Source: Carallia brachiata (lineage: Eukaryota; Streptophyta; Magnoliopsida; Malpighiales; Rhizophoraceae). From it: a stretch of 64,000 bases of DNA. Positions 62,001 through 64,000 of the stretch are shown piece by piece. The position numbers were made by a program, and so were the translations under genes. The notes under the pieces are model-generated. The model was not told the origin of the DNA. It searched no databases and saw nothing but the letters and a program-made list of their open reading frames with translations. Location: NCBI GenBank assembly GCA_021464245.1, contig JADCRB010000001.1, forward strand, positions 2,648,829 through 2,712,828, read 5' to 3'. Each line of letters begins with the position of its first letter. Position 1 is the stretch's first letter.

Positions 62001-63144
62001 ATATGGGCGACCAATAACTACTGGCATTAAGGTTTTGGATATGACTGGCTTGAAGCTTTCAGCACTGAGCCAAATCAAGGTTTGTAACTTCCGTCCTATA
62101 AGTTTTTTGCTTGTTCATAGATTGGAATCTCTTGACAATTTGGCCATCTGTATTTCTATCTACCGTTAATGTTTGTTGACATCAGCTATAATATTGTTTA
62201 ACTGAACCGGCAGTTTGACTGCCTTTCACCATGTGACATTAAGTGAATCCCTGGCTTTATGTTATTGCAGTTGTTGACAACCATATCAACTGTCGATGAC
62301 TTAAACTATCCAGAGAAGACCAAAACGTACTACATTGTAAATGCGCCATATATATTTTCAGCTTGTTGGAGGGTATGCATCACTCTTTTTTGTTTACTGT
62401 AATTGAGTCTCCAATTTCCCTGTCTTATGACCCTTTCTCAGACCTCATCACATGGGAGTTTCGTCCACTAGGATTTGGGATTATTCTCTGCGGACTCAGT
62501 TTTGCAAGCTATTAATATCTTTGAGTAGTCAAATGAAATGCTGGTTCATATGCACATCTTTACGATGACCTCTCTGTCTGATTCAACATTTTCTGAATTT
62601 TCGGCAGGTTGTCAAGCCTCTACTGCAAGAAAGGACAAGGAAAAAGATTCAGGTGCTATCAGGTAATGGCCGAGATGAGCTGTTGAAGGTAAGCTTGTTT
62701 CTCCTTTTCTCCGGAAGTATAGAGAACTTGACAAAAATGCTGGCAATTTTCTTATTTTGACGATGTTTAAGAACATCAGAACACGTCCCCATATTAGTAC
62801 CACTTATCTTTTATGCCATGCAGATAATGGATTTTGCATCACTTCCACATTTCTGTAAAAGAGAAGGGTCTGGATCATCTCGGCATTCAGAATATGCCAC
62901 AGAAAACTGTTTTTCATTGGACCATCCGTTCCACCAAAAGCTTTATGATTACATAAAGCAGCAAGCGATGAGCAACGAATCAGCTGCCCCAGTGAAACAG
63001 GGCTCTTTCCATGTGGATGTTCCTGAGCCAGCTCCGGAAGGCATGGAGATTGCTAAAACAATAGAATCCGAGTTCCATAAGTTTGGGAATGGCAGCAGGA
63101 ACGGGCTTTCCGAGTCCCTAAATGACCTCAAAATCAAAGATTGA
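59039..63144 (+). CDS. SEC14-like (CRAL-TRIO) phosphatidylinositol transfer protein, intact, 11 exons
   Basis: Lipid-exchange protein of the Sec14p group, predicted to bind and move phosphatidylinositol and phosphatidylcholine between membranes. Exons: 59039-59093, 59229-59257, 60597-60680, 60795-60848, 61408-61485, 61642-61695, 61853-61912, 61984-62079, 62271-62372, 62608-62688 and 62824-63144; all GT/AG and in frame, 337 residues. The N-terminal CRAL-TRIO-N helices (TETLVRFLKAREWNVAKAH) are followed by the lipid-binding domain (LPVFAYGLGLSTYDRAS, VLDMTGLKLSALSQIK, YYIVNAPYIFSACWRVVKPL). The C-terminal tail of about 80 residues is less conserved. It matches Arabidopsis At1g55840 closely in sequence. 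It has no GOLD or nodulin domain, so it is a short Sec14-only protein. Confidence 0.95.
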
Positions 63145-64000
63145 CCGATGATCTGCATCTCATCTCTCTTGATGCTCAACCCCATTTGCCAGAAGCACAC
63201 AAAAATAATACTAAACGATGTAATAGTAGCCGTCTGTGCCACGATATCTCTGTATGAGTATGAGAGAAAGCCAATGCTATAGATAATCAAATTTGTATGG
63301 CTTTTCCAGCCTGAGCTGAGCTTAGCGTAGGAATGCAACTAAGAAGACTGTAATTCTTAGTTCCTTTAGTTGTAAGATGATGCAAGTTTTACATGGATAA
63401 ATATGTATTTAGGCACGCCTGAATAATACTTGCCCAAATAAATTTTCCATATATTCAATACATAATACATATACATGTAAAATGACAGGTCCGCTCTTCC
63501 CTCAATGGGTTTTGTTTGAATTTTACTGAAAGCAAACTCTTTTTGTAACCATCTAAGCGATGAGCAAAATTCATCCAGAGCGCTTTCTCCGCTTAAGACA
63601 TGTTAAAAGGAGGATTTGAAACTTGCATCCGTTAGGATATGTTAGAACGAGTTTGAGTGTTAGGATATGTTAGAACGAGTTTGAGTTTTAGTGTCGTAAT
63701 CTTAAATTTATATATGTAACCTATCCTATATGCACGAGGATTTGAAACTTAAAAGCGTATATCATACGGCTTAGTATCAGTTTTGCATGTAAACTTTATG
63801 CTGTCTTCAAATTTAAAACCTCTAACCGTTTCAAAATTCTGACCGTTGAGTTCACCATGAAAAAAGAAGAGAAAAAAAAAAAACAAGATTCCCAATTACC
63901 ATGAAGTTGTGAGAATTTTTATCAGAGAAATTTATTATCATTTTTTGACAAAAAGCCATATTTCATTTAGAACGTTTTTTATTTTGTTGATCCGTGTCCA
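63145..64000. other. SEC14-like 3' region and spacer
   Basis: 3' UTR, then AT-rich spacer. At 63632-63687 a 28-bp unit (TTAGGATATGTTAGAACGAG plus 8 bases) is repeated twice in tandem. No further gene seen to the window edge. Confidence 0.5.

Overview
This is nuclear DNA from a flowering plant, almost certainly a core eudicot. The genes have many GT-AG introns, their products match plant families closely, and the spacers are very AT-rich and full of decayed LINEs, SINE-like retroposons and MITEs. I cannot name the species from the sequence. Every gene model below was built by eye from splice sites and family knowledge; no search was run.

Layout. (1) Left edge, minus strand: first coding exon of a C2/GRAM-domain protein running off the window. 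(2) 5.2-8.9 kb, minus: a 12-exon farnesyl diphosphate synthase gene. (3) 8.9-12.5 kb: AT-rich spacer with a decayed DNA transposon and a hAT-like MITE. (4) 12.6-16.5 kb, plus: an intact 11-exon phosphoglycolate phosphatase 2-type HAD phosphatase. (5) 15.85-26.7 kb: a direct segmental duplication in two diverged copies. Each carries the 3' end of the phosphatase gene (functional in copy 1, a fragment in copy 2) and one small secreted, probably GPI-anchored, Gly/Ser-rich protein gene. The copies differ by datable insertions: a LINE and a 500-bp MITE in copy 1, and a 302-bp retroposon plus a segment holding an oligopeptide-transporter pseudogene in copy 2. (6) 26.7-35 kb: gene-poor, with a 46-bp degenerate minisatellite and a LINE fragment. 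(7) 36.2-39.7 kb, plus: a D6PK-like AGC VIII kinase with a short leader uORF. (8) 42.0-43.1 kb, plus: a tau-class glutathione S-transferase. (9) 45.6-48.7 kb, minus: a universal-stress-protein-like gene. (10) 48.7-59 kb: transposon-rich desert with a nested element and two further hAT-like MITEs. (11) 59.0-63.1 kb, plus: an intact SEC14-like lipid-transfer protein gene.

The genes are not an operon or cluster; they are independent housekeeping, signalling and stress genes. The most notable points are: small frame-breaking indels in three otherwise well-conserved genes (FPS, D6PK-like, USP-like), which are either assembly errors or real lesions; the segmental duplication, which works as a natural full-site/empty-site comparison for four insertions; the nested transposon at 50.3-52.1 kb; and the 46-bp minisatellite at 29.5-30.4 kb. 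I did not find a clearly new molecular system. The small GPI-type protein pair is the least characterised coding material here.
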